DNA from: Anagrus nilaparvatae
Lineage: Eukaryota; Arthropoda; Insecta; Hymenoptera; Mymaridae
Assembly (NCBI GenBank): GCA_022575985.1
Contig: JAKSXM010000007.1
Coordinates: 59,364,501-59,428,500, forward strand
Length of the DNA stretch: 64,000 nt
Direction: 5' to 3'
A program made the translations under genes and the position numbers. The notes beneath the pieces are model-generated. The model was not told where the DNA came from and searched no databases. It saw only the letters and a program-made list of their open reading frames with translations. Below, piece after piece: positions 14,885 to 28,149 of the stretch; position 1 is the first letter of the stretch; the number at the start of each line of letters is the position of its first letter.

Positions 14885-17800
14885 ATGGCTTATAAAATTA
14901 TCACGTTGCTATCCGTTATAACTTCTAGTATTCTAGTTTTAGCATGTAAGTTTACTATTTTATTTTTTAACTCCAAAAAATTTTTTAAATAATTTATTGT
15001 ATTATAATTAAAATTTTATTTATTGCAAAGAATATACGAAAAAAACCTAGCCATTCAGTAGCAAAGAACGTATAAGAATAGTTAAATAGTTTTCATTATT
15101 GTCAAATGAATTAAAGTTCAAATCAAATATTATTGTTTATTTTAATTCATTCAGCCAAATCTACTGGAGCTTAGCCCTTCATTATTTAATGTTGAACTCA
15201 GTAACAAACAATTAAATAGTAAACAAACCTATTATTATTATAAAAATAATTTCTCACGGCTTTTACATAATCCTACAACTTAACAAAAATATTTAAACAA
15301 AAATTAGGTTATATAGTGAATCATTCATTGTTTATGAATCATATATGCATATTATTAAATTTTGAATCCATGCATACCTATTGTTTATATTAATGATTTA
15401 AATTAAATTATAGATGATTATGAATGCAGTACACCTTTATTAGAAAGAGCGGTTCTTAAAGCTAGTACATCGTTACCAGAAAGAGGTCCATCAAATGCTC
15501 ATCTCAATGGTAATTACAATGTTTTTTAATAAAAGAATAAAATCTAAGTAATACATATTTCATCTCAATTACATTTAAATTAGCGAATAGGGTACTTGTA
15601 TGGTAAGAGTAAAATTAGTTTCAAAACACATAAACTCAGGGTTCAGTTGTTAGGGTTTTTTTTATTAGTGCAAATAATTAATAATTATAACTAAAATTGA
15701 AACATGATTTAGGATGTTCTCAACATTGGTAATAATATAAAAAATTAATAATTATTTTTTTGTTAATTAAGATTTAAAAAAAAGAAGTTAATGTTAAATA
15801 TGTTAAAATTTTTTATAATTTATTGTCCTAATAAAGTTTCAATGGTCATTTAGTTGCAAAACTAACTACTTTCTGAATTAATAATAATAAAAGAAATTTT
15901 TAATTCACAATAATTGAAAAGTAAAATAATTCAATAAAACTTAAATATATTTTAGAATAATAAAAGTTTTATTTAAATTTATTTAAAATCATGAATAATT
16001 ATAATTGATTAAAAAAATAAAATTAAAATTGACATTATTCCGATGAATAGATTTGAATGAATATTTTTTTTTTATTTTTTGCTTCAGGTAGATGCTAAAA
16101 TGTCGATAAACTACTAAAATTAGAATTCTTGATTAAATTTAGAGAAGATAGCAGGAAGTTATTAAGTTGATAAAAAATAAAAATTTTTTTATCATTTGTT
16201 TGTTATTTTAATTTAAAATAAGAAAAAAACATTTATGATACAAAATATAAAAAAAAATAAATTAATAATGTCAAGTGTCAGGTGGGCTTTTAATTTCTCA
16301 AAATGGGAACCGTCAGAAAAAGAATTTTTATTAGCTTCTTCTTGTTTACAACCAGAAGAAAAAGAACGGATAGGAAGATTTGTTTTTAAAAAAGATGCTA
16401 GAGCATCATTAGTTGGTAGATTATTAATGAAAAAATTTATTCATGAAACAGCAGGGATTCCGTATAATACTATAAAACTTACTCGGGATTCAAATAATAA
16501 ACCAATTTGGGATAATGAAAATTTAAATTTTCCAAATTTAAGTTTTAATGTTTCCCATCAGGGTTCATATGCTGTACTTGCTGGTGAAATTGGAAATAAA
16601 TTAATAGGTGTTGATGTTATGAAATTAGAATATACTGGTGGTAAAGAATTGAATGAATTTTTTAGATTAATGAATTCAAATTTTACATACAATGAATGGA
16701 AAAATATTAAAGGTTTAAATAATTTATCAAAAGATAAACAAACGATGAATTTTTGTAGGCATTGGGCATTAAAAGAAAGTTATGTTAAGGCATTAGGTGT
16801 TGGTATAACAATGGAATTAAGTAAAATTGATTTTCATGTTAAATCGGATTTAAAAGATAATTTAGTAATTAATGATACAGAATTATATATTGATAATATT
16901 AAAAAAGATTGGATTTTTGAAGAATCTTTAATTGATTCCGATCATTGTGTATCAGTTGGCTTAGAAAAAAATAATTATAATTTTAATACATCAAACAATG
17001 ATTTATTATTTAAAAAGATTGATTCAAATAAACTTTTAGAAAATGTTGTACCTTCTTTGAAAGAAGATATGGATTATTGTAAAAAATATTTTATGAAGGA
17101 TGAAAAACCATAAAAATGTAAAGTATTTTGTACGAAACAAATAAATTTTTATTAATCAAACTACTTTTTTTTTATTATAAAAATTATGCAAATATTGACC
17201 ATTAAAACACATAGGATAATTTTTGTTCTTAGATTATTATTATTATTACTGTTATTATTATTGTTACGTTTGAATGGCATGAAAAAAATAAAAGATATAT
17301 AAGTAGTTAATTATTGTTAAATGCAATATTGTTTATATTTATAAGATTATAACACATATGAAAGTATGCGCACATGATATTTTATTGCTAGAATTTTGAT
17401 TAAATGTCTTTATATTTATAATAAATTATTATTGCTATTATTTGTGCATGGTATTAATTAATTTTATGTATTTGGGTATTTAAAAAAAAAATAAATAGGA
17501 GCATTCGCATGGAGTTCTGCTGATTCTGATACAGTTCAATATTTAATAATTGATTTGGGTCAAATAATGAATATAACATCGATAGCTACACAAGGAAGAG
17601 CTCATCAAAATGAATATGTTAAAGAATATCGTATTAGTTATGGTAGTAATGGATATGATTATTCTGATTATAAAGATCAAGATGGTGATATTAAGGTAAG
17701 GATTTTTATTTTATTTTTTTGTTTTCTTTAAAAAAGGTAAGTATTCAGTATAAAATAGTATCATATTTAAAAAAAGCACGATGAAAAGAAAAGTTATATA

Positions 17801-20800
17801 TTATGCAAGAATTTAAACGTGTCTGTTATTTAGATTTCTTATATATTATGACATAAAAAAAATGTGGTTTGATCAATATATTTATGTGACATGCTATATT
17901 TATTAGGTGTATTTATTATTATTATGGTTTAATGTGTAGAAAAATTGTAGTTTTTATTAAATATTTGTACATAATTTAAATATTATTAGAGTAGATAATT
18001 AATTAATAAATTAATCCACACACATACACACTTTTATTACTTCAAAGCGCACATTTTAATTATTATGCTTGTTTTATAATTAATATTTTTTTTTTTTTTT
18101 AATGGGGTAAAATATTATTACCAATGTTTTTTGACTAATTTTTTTTTAAATATAATAAAAATAGATAGAATGAGGCTTAATTTAAGTTATATTCTTTGTT
18201 TTTCTTGTACATATTTATAATATCTATTTCTGGAACTGTCAAAAAATCTAAAAATGAAGTCTCATATTTTTTTTTTTATGTAACTACTTTTGTTACCTAT
18301 ATATTATATTTAAATATTTGTATACTTTTTTTTAACGCGGATTTTTACAGAAATTCCAATATTACTGAAATAGCAATTCGTTAAATTTTTTTTAAATTCA
18401 TTTATTTTATAATATTTTGAATTTATTAATTTAAAATGTGTAGGATGAAAAAGTTTAGAGAAAAAAATTAATAAAAATATTGCATGATTTAATGAATAAC
18501 TAGTTTGTAATAACGTGTGAACAATTTTTAATGAAACTGATCAAAGAATTAACAATCTAAAACTTTGGACCTCATTGAAAAGCTCTAAAATATCAGTCGT
18601 TTGAAGAAAGCAAAGAATTATATTAATAAAATTTTTCAATAATTTCAAAAAATTAAAGAAATTAAAAATATCATTGAAATGGTTTTTTCAAAAAACTTGG
18701 AATTTTTTTTCTATTTTTAATGCAAAATTTTTCTTCTCAGAATTTTGTTTTCCATTTTTTTTTCATATCTTTTATCATCCAATTAAAATTTCGACTTGCA
18801 TTTTGGACTTCTTGCAAAGTTACCCAAAAAAGGCCTCTTTATTTATAAAAATAAGATTTTTAAGATTACTTTTATCAAGAATTGATCATATAAAAAATTA
18901 ATTAATAAAAATGGAATTTTGGTTGGTGCTTTTTTTTCCATTTTAACTAAAACAAACAAATTATTAACAAACCAACAAAAAAATTTTATGTAAATAAACC
19001 AAAACTATAAAAATCTTTATTAAAAAAAGCGCAACTAACATGGTGTTGGGTTTTGTATTTTTTTTTTCTTTAAAAAAAATGTTATCTAGGTGATTCATCA
19101 TGGACACCCGAAATAAGTAGTTACAATCAATATTTAATAATAGAATTATGGGATCGTATGGAAGTAAGAAGTATTGCAACTCGTGGTCATTTACATACAA
19201 ATGATTATGTTTCTGAATACATAATACAACATTCTGATGATGGACAAGGATGGACTAATTATGTTAACCAAGATGGTACTGATGAGGTATAAAAAAAACT
19301 AATATGCTTTATTACTTATACTTATAATTAATCTCTAAAAATGTATATTAACTATTATCACACCGCTGATGCTGTTGCTGCTGTTTTCGCACTAAATAAT
19401 TCATTCGCATGATAATAATTATCTATTATTCAAGCTTTTCTTCTAAACAACTTTTATATAGGAATAGGTTATTTGAATAGGCTATTTTAGATGGTACTAT
19501 GGAGCTTTTTTAGGAATAAAAAAGGTGTTACAAACCACATTTTATTGTAAATATGATTAAATTATTTTTTATACAGATGTTTAGGTATACTTGTAATTCT
19601 ATAAGCATTTTCTGTATTTGGAAAATGAAATGTATCATGCTGATGTAAGTTTTAGGATTTTTTATTTTATAAGCGGTAAAGAAAAATCTTAAAATTAGAT
19701 ATTTTTTATAGAAAATTTATTAAAATTTTATGTTTCACAAAATAAATTGAAAATTAAATGACATTGCCGTTCTATTTCAATAATAATAGCTTTTGTTGTA
19801 AAAAAATGGACTGTAGCAAACTTATTGGCCCTGAAGAGGATTCTAAATTTGAACCATGTGATTTATTATTTCAAATTCTCCTTTGTCTCCCTCACACAAA
19901 AAAAAAATAGAATTTCGGTTTGAAAATCTCTGAAAAAAATTTAGGAAATCTTTATTTTACAGCTAAAACAATTAAATCATAAAATGAAATTTTTTGTGAC
20001 TTTCAAAATATTAAATTTTTCTTTTATTTAAATAAAAAATTTTATAAAAGTTTATATCTTCACAGAATATCCCTGCAGTATAATTTTGAATCTAAAGCAA
20101 AATCATAATTTTTTTTATTAAAAAAATAATAATAATAAAATAAAATAAAGATTGATGCGGGCCAATAAGATATTAAATTTACACTTTTTTGTTATAAATT
20201 TTCTTTTGTATTTGACACTAAGTGGTTTGAAAATGATACGAAAAGGATGTAATTGGTTGTACATAGAAGACGATTTAATGTAGTATAAATTTAAATGTCT
20301 GTAAAATTAAAAAAATTTTTTTAAATTTTAGTAGAAGCGGAAATTAGGTCTTATAAAATTCTTTTTTTTTTAATATTTATTTTTACATGTACAGTGCAAA
20401 AAAAATTCTTCAAATTTACTGTCGACATTATTTACTTGTCTCTGTAAATTTTATGCAAATTCAGTTTAATTGTATGAGATTTCCGATAAAAAATTCGAAT
20501 TTCATAAACAATTTAAATATTTTTTTGAATTTATAAATTTTGGATAAATAAAAAATTGTTCTTTTTTTAAAACATTTTTATAAAATTATAATATCATGTA
20601 CATAGGGAGTGGTTGGGATGATTTTCATTGATATTAATATAAAACTTGATTTTAATCCTATTTTCATTCCCACCGTTCCATTACATGACCTTGAAAATAT
20701 CTTACCATAAATTACATTATAAAAATCTTTTGTTAAAATATTTGTACATTAGATTTAATATTATAAATACAGAGCCACCGTGATACAGAAAAATTGTCCC

Positions 20801-23800
20801 TTTCAATTTTAAAATTATTTCCAAATTGACTATAAAAAAGATGTCAAATTCACATGGAAGATGATCCTATTAAACTACAATTTATTTTATTTTATCTAAT
20901 AAATTTTTATAATTTGGAATTTATGAAAAATTTATTATACAAAAATTATTGATTTTAGATTAGTCACGTTTCATGATTTTTATTCAATTTTTCACTCAAT
21001 GTATTATACTAGAGAATTTAATATGCTTGATCACATAAATTTTATTCTCATCTGAATAGAATAAAAATTTTATTATTCTGTGACTTTTTATTTAATATAC
21101 TTTATTCTATAAATAAATTTATTTATTATCAATTTATCATGATCTTGTCTCTAAGATATAAGGGGTGGATATTTTTTAGGTTCTTGAATTTTGATGAAAA
21201 CAGAGAATAATTTATTCATTTAAAAAAGATATTTTTGATTTTGTAAATTAATTAAAGGAGCGTTTTTTAACTTGGTTAATTTGCAAATTTTTTTGTAATA
21301 GTGAAAAACCAAAGATTAGTCAGAATTTTGAAATTCAATTAGACAGGAAGTTTTCAATTGTACTTGAAACAGTTGACAAAACTAGCTAAATAAAAAGAAT
21401 TTTGGTGTATAATGTTTTTGAATCATCCAAATTTTTTTAGCAAGTATCAAAATTTTTCAATAGGTAATAAAAAACTTTAGGGGACACTACTGTTGAAAAA
21501 TTGATATTCTGTGATATAAGTGATAAAAAGAACCCCTTTTAGAATCCTTTAAAAATAAGATGATAAAATATATATTTTATTTTATAATTAAAAATATTCC
21601 ATTATTATAATTTTTATAAAATTCTTTCAGCTTATAAAGAGAAATATTATTTCCAGTTATTATTTCTCACACAAAAAAAAATGAAATATTATCAAAAATA
21701 TTAATATTTTAATTTACTTTTCTTATAGATGTTCAAAGGAAATACAAATGGTGATACAATAAAATTAAACAGATTCGATGTACCAATAATAGCACAATAT
21801 TTAAAAATTAATCCAACAAGATGGGGTGGTCGAATATCAATGAGAGTAGAAGTTTATGGTTGCGAATACTGTAAGTTTTCAAAAAAATTAATTGAAATCT
21901 CTAAAACTTTATTAATATTGTTTTCATTTTTTTAGCATCTGATATAATATCATTCAATGGTTCATCATTAATACGATGGGATTTATTACGTGATCCATTA
22001 GAAACAGAAATTCATTCAATGCGTTTTCGTTTTAAAACAAATAATGCTGATGGTGTTATTATGTATTCACGTGGTTCACAAGGAGATTTTATAGCATTAC
22101 AATTACGTGATAATAGAATGTTATTAAATATTGACTTGGGTTCTGGCATTGTTACTAGTTTATCAGTTGGAAGTCTTTTAGATGATAACATGTGGCATGA
22201 TGTTGTTTTTGAAAGATATCACAAAAATGTTATTTTTTCTGTTGATAGAGTTGTCATTAAAGAAAGAATTAAAGGCGAATTTCATCGTTTAGATTTAAAT
22301 AGAGCGGTAATTATTAACACTCTCTTGAAGCAATTATTTAAATAAATTATTTTTATTAATTACTTTCAGTTTTATATCGGTGGAGTGCCTAATAAACAAG
22401 AAGGCCTAATTGTTGTTCAAAATTTTACTGGTTGTATAGAAAATTTATTATTCAATTCGACAAATATTATTAGAGAATTAAAAGATTCAGATTATTTAGA
22501 TGAAAATGCACGTTATCATACTATTCATACGTCATTTTCATGTCCAGAACCACCAATAATACCAGTTACATTTTTAACTGCATCATCTTATGCTAAATTA
22601 AAAGGATACGAAGGTATTAGTTCATTAAATGTTTCTTTAACATTTAGAAGCTATGAAAAAGAAGGCTTAATATTGTATCATGATTTTACATCACCTGGTT
22701 ACGTCAAGGTAATTATTAAAATTATTGTCCTTATTTTTTAAATTTTTTGTAATTTTTTAATTGAATTCTGATTTTCAGATGTTTTTGAATGAAGAAAAAT
22801 TAAAAGTAGAAATTCAAACCAAGAACTACCCTAAAGCTATCCTTGATAATTTTGATGAAAGTTTTAATGATGGTAAATGGCATTCAGTAATTTTGACTAT
22901 CGGAAAAAATAATTTAGTTCTTAATGTTGATGGAAGGCCTATGAAAACAACTCGTCGTTTAGAAATGATAACTGGTCATACATATTTTATTGGTGGAAGA
23001 CCTGGTGAAAATAATGGATTTGTTGGTTGTATGAGAGTCATTCAAATTGATGGAAATTATAAACTTCCAACTGATTGGAAAGAAGAAGAGTATTGTTGTA
23101 AAAAGGATATAATTTTTGATGCATGTCAAATGGTTGATCGCTGTAATCCTAATCCTTGTAAACATCATGGTATATGTAATCAAACTTCAAAAGAATTTTC
23201 GTGTGATTGTACTGATACAGGGTATTCTGGAGCAGTATGTCACACATGTGCGTATTCATTTTTCTTATTTGAGCAACACTAAAAATGGCAGGTTGATAAT
23301 ATTTTATTTATTTTTAGCTTTGAATCCTTTGTCTTGTGAAGATTATAAAAAATCAGATATGAGTAATCAAAGAGTAGATATTAAGATTGACGTAGACGGC
23401 AGTGGTCCTTTAAAACCATTCCCAGTTACATGTGAATATTTTGCCGATGGTCAAGTTTTAACAATTTTAAGACACAGTAATGAACAACCTACTCCAGTAG
23501 ATGGTTTTGAAGAAGCAGGTAGTTTCAGCCAAGAAATTACATATGATGCCAATCTTGATCAAATTGAAGCATTGTTAAATCGATCTGAAACTTGTAAACA
23601 GAGAATCAATTACGCTTGTAAACATTCAAAACTTTTCAATTCTCCAAGTATAAAAATTTTATATTAAATTTTTTAATTCTAATTTAATGGATACAGTAAA
23701 ATAGCTAATATCGTTTTTTTATGAATATGTAGTTCAACAAGCTGAATTTTTTGCACCAAATTCATGGTGGGTCAGTCGTCATAATCAAAAAATGGACTAT

Positions 23801-25750
23801 TGGGGTGGTGCTCTTCCAGGTTCACGTAAATGTGAATGTGGAATATTAGGTAATTGTGCTGATCCTTCTAAATGGTGTAACTGTGATTCCAATTTAGAGG
23901 GATGGTTTGAAGATGGAGGAGATATTATAGAAAAGGAACATTTACCTGTTAAGCAATTAAGGTTTGGAGACACCGGTACTGCTTTAGATGACAAAGTAGG
24001 AAGATACACACTTGGACCATTAATTTGTGAAGGAGATGGTGAGTTACATCAAGTTATAAAATAATATATTATATCTAAATCCAGTAAACATTTTTAACAC
24101 AGTCAATTAAAATTTTTCAGATTTCTTAAAAAATATAGTTACATTCAGAATTGCTGATGCTACAATTAATTTACCAACCTTTGATATGGGTCATAGTGGT
24201 GATATATACTTTGAATTTAAAACTACTATTGAAAATGCCGTTATTATTCATAGTAAGGGACCAAGTGATTACATAAAAGTATCAATTAATGGTGGAAATC
24301 AAATTCATTTTCAATATCAAGCGGGAGGTGGACCATTAACTGTTGGTTCAAGTTACACAAGCAAACTTTCTGATAATAGGTGGCATTCAGTATCTATAGA
24401 AAGAAATCGTAAAGAAGCAAGTATAGTTATAGATAATTCATTTAAAACTGCAGTAAAAGAACCACCAGGACCTATAAGAGCTTTATACTTAACTTCAGAA
24501 TTTGTTGTCGGTGCATCAACTGATTACAGAGATGGTTATGTTGGATGTATTCGTTCATTGTTACTTAATGGAAAATTACAAGATTTAAGATCATATGCTA
24601 AACAAGGCTTGTATGGAATAAGTGAAGGTTGTATGGGAAAATGTGAAAGTAATCCATGCTTGAACAATGGAACTTGTCATGAACGCTATGATAGTTACTG
24701 GTGCGACTGCAGATGGACAGCTTTCAAAGGACCCATTTGTGCTGATGGTAATTATAGAAAAATATTTAATTTTCTTCATAAATATAATTTTAAAATTTGA
24801 TAATATTATTAGATAAAGTTTGTTTACTATTCAAAGTGACATCTATCTCTCTAATCAATAATATTTTAGCTAATTAATTAATTATATTTTTTTCAGAAAT
24901 TGGAGTCAATGTACGAGAAAATTCAATTATTAAATATGATTTCATGGGTAGTTGGAGGTCAACTATTTCAGAAAAAATTCGTGTAGGTTTTACTACAACT
25001 AATCCAAAAGGTTTCTTATTAGGATTTTCTTCAAACATATCCGGCGAATATATGACAATCATGGTTTCAAACAGCGGTCATTTAAGAGTCGTATTTGATT
25101 TTGGTTTTGAACGTCAAGAAGTTATATTCCCAGGAAAACACTTTGGACTTGGACAATATCACGATGTTCGAATAAGTAGAAAAAATGCTGGTGGGACTCT
25201 TGTAATGCAGGTTGATAACTTAGAACCAAAGGAATTTAACTTTAATATTAAAGCTTCTGCTGATGCTCAATTTAATAACATACAGTACATGTACATTGGT
25301 AGAAATGAAAGTATGACTGAAGGTTTTACTGGTTGCATATCTCGAGTAGAATTTGATGATATATATCCTTTAAAACTATTGTTCCAAGAGAATGGACCAG
25401 GTAATGTTCGTTCCCTTGGTGCACCATTAACGGAAGACTTTTGTGGGGTAGAACCAATAACTCATCCACCAAATATTGTTGAAACTCGTCCACCTCCTAT
25501 AATAGACGAAGAAAAGGTTCGCGCTGCCTACAACGAAACAGATTCAGCTGTTCTTGGAAGTGTTTTAGCAGTTATTTTCTTAGCACTTATCGTAATGGGT
25601 GTTTTAATAGGAAGGTATATTTCACGACACAAAGGTGAATATTTAACACAAGAAGATAAAGGAGCTGATATCGCATTAGATCCAGATTCAGCTGTTGTAC
25701 ATTCTACAACAGGACATCAAGTACAAAAGAAAAAAGAATGGTTCATATAA
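14885..25750 (+). CDS. Nrx-IV: Neurexin-IV (Caspr family), septate-junction adhesion protein
   Basis: Transmembrane protein of pleated septate junctions and neuron-glia contacts; it binds Contactin and Neuroglian outside and the FERM protein Coracle inside. Constitutive exons: 14885-14945, 15414-15509, 21729-21870, 21936-22306, 22370-22708, 22779-23247, 23318-23647, 23733-24038, 24121-24747 and 24897-25750. One of two alternatives (17499-17695 or 19090-19286) completes a protein of about 1263 aa, close to the Drosophila length. Order: signal peptide (MAYKIITLLSVITSSILVLA), discoidin domain, two laminin-G domains, EGF, fibrinogen-like segment with a WGG/CECG stretch, laminin-G, EGF, laminin-G, one transmembrane helix (VLGSVLAVIFLALIVMGVLI) and a short basic tail. 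The tail ends EWFI, a PDZ ligand typical of the family. Intron 2 holds a separate gene. Confidence 0.95.
15510..16234 (+). other. First part of Neurexin-IV intron 2
   Basis: AT-rich intron sequence and the presumed promoter of the nested phosphopantetheinyl transferase gene. No conserved element was recognised. Confidence 0.5.
16268..17113 (+). CDS. 4'-phosphopantetheinyl transferase, AASDHPPT type, nested in Neurexin-IV
   Basis: Transfers the phosphopantetheine arm of coenzyme A to acyl-carrier and related proteins (cytosolic fatty-acid synthase, mitochondrial ACP, aminoadipate-semialdehyde dehydrogenase). It is a single uninterrupted exon of 281 aa from the chosen ATG. An earlier in-frame ATG at 16235 would add 11 lysine- and asparagine-rich residues; I prefer the second because SSVRWAFNFSKW matches the usual N-terminus. 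Family motifs are all present: KERIGRFVFKKDA, LSFNVSHQGSY, IGVDVMKLE (Mg/CoA-binding Asp) and WALKESYVKALG. The gene lies on the same strand as its host, wholly within intron 2, just upstream of the first alternative exon. The lack of introns could reflect retroposition or simple intron loss. It appears intact. Confidence 0.93.
   Translation: MSSVRWAFNFSKWEPSEKEFLLASSCLQPEEKERIGRFVFKKDARASLVGRLLMKKFIHETAGIPYNTIKLTRDSNNKPIWDNENLNFPNLSFNVSHQGSYAVLAGEIGNKLIGVDVMKLEYTGGKELNEFFRLMNSNFTYNEWKNIKGLNNLSKDKQTMNFCRHWALKESYVKALGVGITMELSKIDFHVKSDLKDNLVINDTELYIDNIKKDWIFEESLIDSDHCVSVGLEKNNYNFNTSNNDLLFKKIDSNKLLENVVPSLKEDMDYCKKYFMKDEKP
17499..17695 (+). CDS. Nrx-IV: Neurexin-IV alternative exon 3a (discoidin segment)
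   Basis: 197-base exon between good splice sites (aaatag | ... | gtaagg) coding for residues GAFAWSSADSDTVQYLI to QDGDIK of the discoidin domain. It begins in phase 1 and ends in phase 0, exactly like exon 3b. Its translation matches exon 3b at about 27 of 66 positions with no gaps. It lies 386 bases downstream of the nested transferase gene. Confidence 0.9.
17696..19089 (+). other. Intron between Neurexin-IV exons 3a and 3b
   Basis: About 1.4 kb of AT-rich sequence with long T runs. Open frames at 18196-18384 and 18674-18901 are low-complexity and not supported as genes. Regulatory elements governing the choice between the two exons might lie here, but none can be named from sequence alone. 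Confidence 0.5.
19090..19286 (+). CDS. Nrx-IV: Neurexin-IV alternative exon 3b (discoidin segment)
   Basis: 197-base exon (acceptor gttatctag, donor gtataa) coding for GDSSWTPEISSYNQYLI to QDGTDE. It has the same length, phase and conserved core as exon 3a (QYLII-L, SIAT-G, YV-EY, QDG). Because it ends in phase 0 and each copy begins in phase 1, including both copies in one message would break the frame, which points to mutually exclusive use. The donor is weaker than that of 3a (gtataa against gtaagg). Confidence 0.9.
19287..21728 (+). other. Intron between Neurexin-IV exon 3b and exon 4
   Basis: 2.4 kb of AT-rich intron. A short CTG/TGC-rich stretch lies near 19368-19385. I see no gene, RNA or transposon structure. 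Confidence 0.55.
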
Positions 25751-27740
25751 TAAAAAATATATCGTAATTTTTTATACATATTTTGATACTACACTACACC
25801 AGCTTTCATGTTATTTCCCCGATCATCAAATATTTAGAGCAACTTTATATCATATATTAAGTGTAATAAAAGACATTTTTTGTAAAAAAAATTTTAAATA
25901 TACTATATTTTAGTAATAAAATGTACAATTTTATATATGAATTTCAAAAAAAAAAGTTTATAAAAGAATCTCAATTTAAATATTTATAAACTCTAATTTT
26001 TTAATTAGCGATACTTTTAAATCATCAAAAATACTCTTAAGTATTTATTTGTTGTCTGAAAATTCTTAAAAGACAATGGTTTTAATTCGTCCATTTTAAT
26101 ATTTATGCAATTAATTAAGTATTTTTTAGAAAATGAATCAATTAACTTGCACCTTTTAAGGAGAACGATAATAATTTTAAAAAAATTCTCTTTAGATATC
26201 ATAATAAAAATTATAAATAATTAAGGAAAAAGTTAATTGATTCATAATAATTTTAATCTAATTTGTATGATAAATAAAAAAAATAACTGAAGTATTTTTT
26301 TTTGCTGTAAGTTTTTTGTGAGTAACTGTAAGAAATATTATATTTTTTTGGGTGCAATTTCCATTGTGTATTAATTAATTTCTTCTCTAAATGTATGGGA
26401 ATTGTTATTATTTAATGTATAGTTTAAAAAAAATAATATAGTTTCTCATACATAATGTAAATTTTTTTTTTTTTTTTGATCGCTGTAATAAATAATTTAC
26501 TTTTAATAAAATTTGGATAGTATATACAAAATTTTAATTTATAGTTAATAAAAAGTCATTTAAATAAAATATAAAAAATTTTGTTAAAATAATTTTAAAA
26601 AAATTATAAGATTAGGACAATAAGAAATCAAAAACTAATTTCAAAATTCAATAATGACTTTTGTAAAACTGCCTGTATGTAATAAAATTTTTAATAAAAA
26701 TGCCTTTTTTATAAAAAATGTATATTAGCAAAAGAATGGCCTGATTCAGTATTTTTCTTTTTTTTAAAACAAGCACTTCAACTCACCAGGCAATTATTAA
26801 CGCTAAAATAATTATAAAAAGTATATATAAATACACTGTTAGTTTTTGAATAAACACGAATTATGTATTGTAATTTTTATAAGAAAGTATATACAATTAT
26901 TTTCATTAAATGTCTGTTATTTTTATTAACAATTAACCTGAACACTTATACTAATAATAATAAGCTTCAAAAATAACTTCACAGATTTTTAACTGAATTT
27001 TTGGAGATTTAAGAAAGAGACTAAGATTAAAAAATATACATTTTTAAATTCAAGATATAAATGTTTATTGCTGTTCAAGCAATCAACTTGTTAGTTTTAG
27101 ATACATTTTCAACAATAATTCCATCAAACCATCTTGAAAACTACTTTAATTATTTATATGTATACACCAGGATGAACTTATACAATTTCATCCTGGTATA
27201 CAGATATTAGGTCAAAAAGTGATACAGTTATCCCAAAAATATTTCTTTAGGGCTTCAGAAAATAATGTCCAATTATAGTTTACCAATATGTATTCATACT
27301 GAAGATTAATATGCTAAAATAAAATATTTTTTTTAATTTTATTAAAGAAACTTGGGTTTACTAAATGATTTCACAGATTCAGATTCATTGATCTCAATGG
27401 AATAACTGATCTTTCTATAATATTTATGAATATTAGGTAAATAAATAAATAATAAATAAACTTAGTGTTAATTTTTTTATTTTATTAATAAAAACTTTAA
27501 TTTAATATTTCATTAATAAAAAGTTTGTACTTATTAGTTACATGAGATTTAAAAAAAAATATATATTATATACTTATATTAAATAATCTGACTAAATGCA
27601 TTTGACGGCATAATTATTTCTTTTAAAAGCAAAATAATTTATTATAACAGAAATTTTATAATTTTAGTATAATATGTACTAAAATTCAAACTTTTATAAT
27701 AATTTTTTAAAAATTTATATTGCAACATAAAATTTAGACT
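25751..27740. other. Intergenic region, Neurexin-IV and Dynlt tails
   Basis: The two flanking genes converge, so both 3' UTRs are here. No coding sequence is evident; the antisense frame at 26017-26202 is AT-driven. A compact hairpin lies at 27161-27201. Confidence 0.55.
27161..27201. repeat. Short hairpin downstream of the Dynlt gene
   Basis: CCAGGATGAA and its exact complement TTCATCCTGG are separated by a 10-base loop; the pairing continues outward through TATA with a small bulge. The arms are GC-richer than their surroundings. It could be a 3' UTR structure of the minus-strand gene or a remnant of a small element. The stem is too short for a normal microRNA precursor. Confidence 0.5.
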
Positions 27741-28149
27741 TTAAATCGAAAGGCCAAATACCGAAACTATGCAGTACATAGTTTTATTCTCCCATCTGAC
27801 TGTACAACTTCCATCGGTAGTATTATCCCAATAACAGGAACTTGCTGTATGTAAACCTGCACCATTCTTTTGCATTATTGTACAAGTAACTATATATTTA
27901 TAAGATTTTTGTAGTTTAACTAAGTTTCCTAGGCAGCTTTCAACAACATTTGTTGTCCATTGATTAACTTTTCCATGAGAGTAAACATTTCCTCCTATTG
28001 ACACTTCTATAGCTTCTTTAATAATTTTGCTAACATCATCTACTACAAACTGGTGCTTTATTGACAAATAAAATAATAAATAATTAATATCTTTGTAAAA
28101 AAATCAAAGTTATTTATTTTTTGCTTACCTCATCTTGAAGTTCTTCCAT
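27741..28149 (-). CDS. Dlc90F: Dynein light chain Tctex-type 1
   Basis: Accessory light chain of cytoplasmic dynein that binds the intermediate chain and assists cargo attachment. Exon 1 is 28149-28129 (MEELQDE) and exon 2 is 28055-27741; together they encode 111 aa, the normal length. The protein is almost family consensus: [16 protein letters not shown] near the start, [20 protein letters not shown] in the middle and [17 protein letters not shown] at the end. An internal open frame starting MSIKHQF begins in the intron and is not the real start. The gene diverges from the HDHD5-like gene to its right. Confidence 0.96.

Noticed and set aside
22959..25062. Minus-strand frames opposite Neurexin-IV
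   Set aside because: Opposite-strand shadows of laminin-G and EGF exons that match the plus-strand protein family.
27161..27201. Hairpin considered as a microRNA precursor
   Set aside because: The uninterrupted stem is only about 10-14 bp, too short for a Dicer-type precursor.
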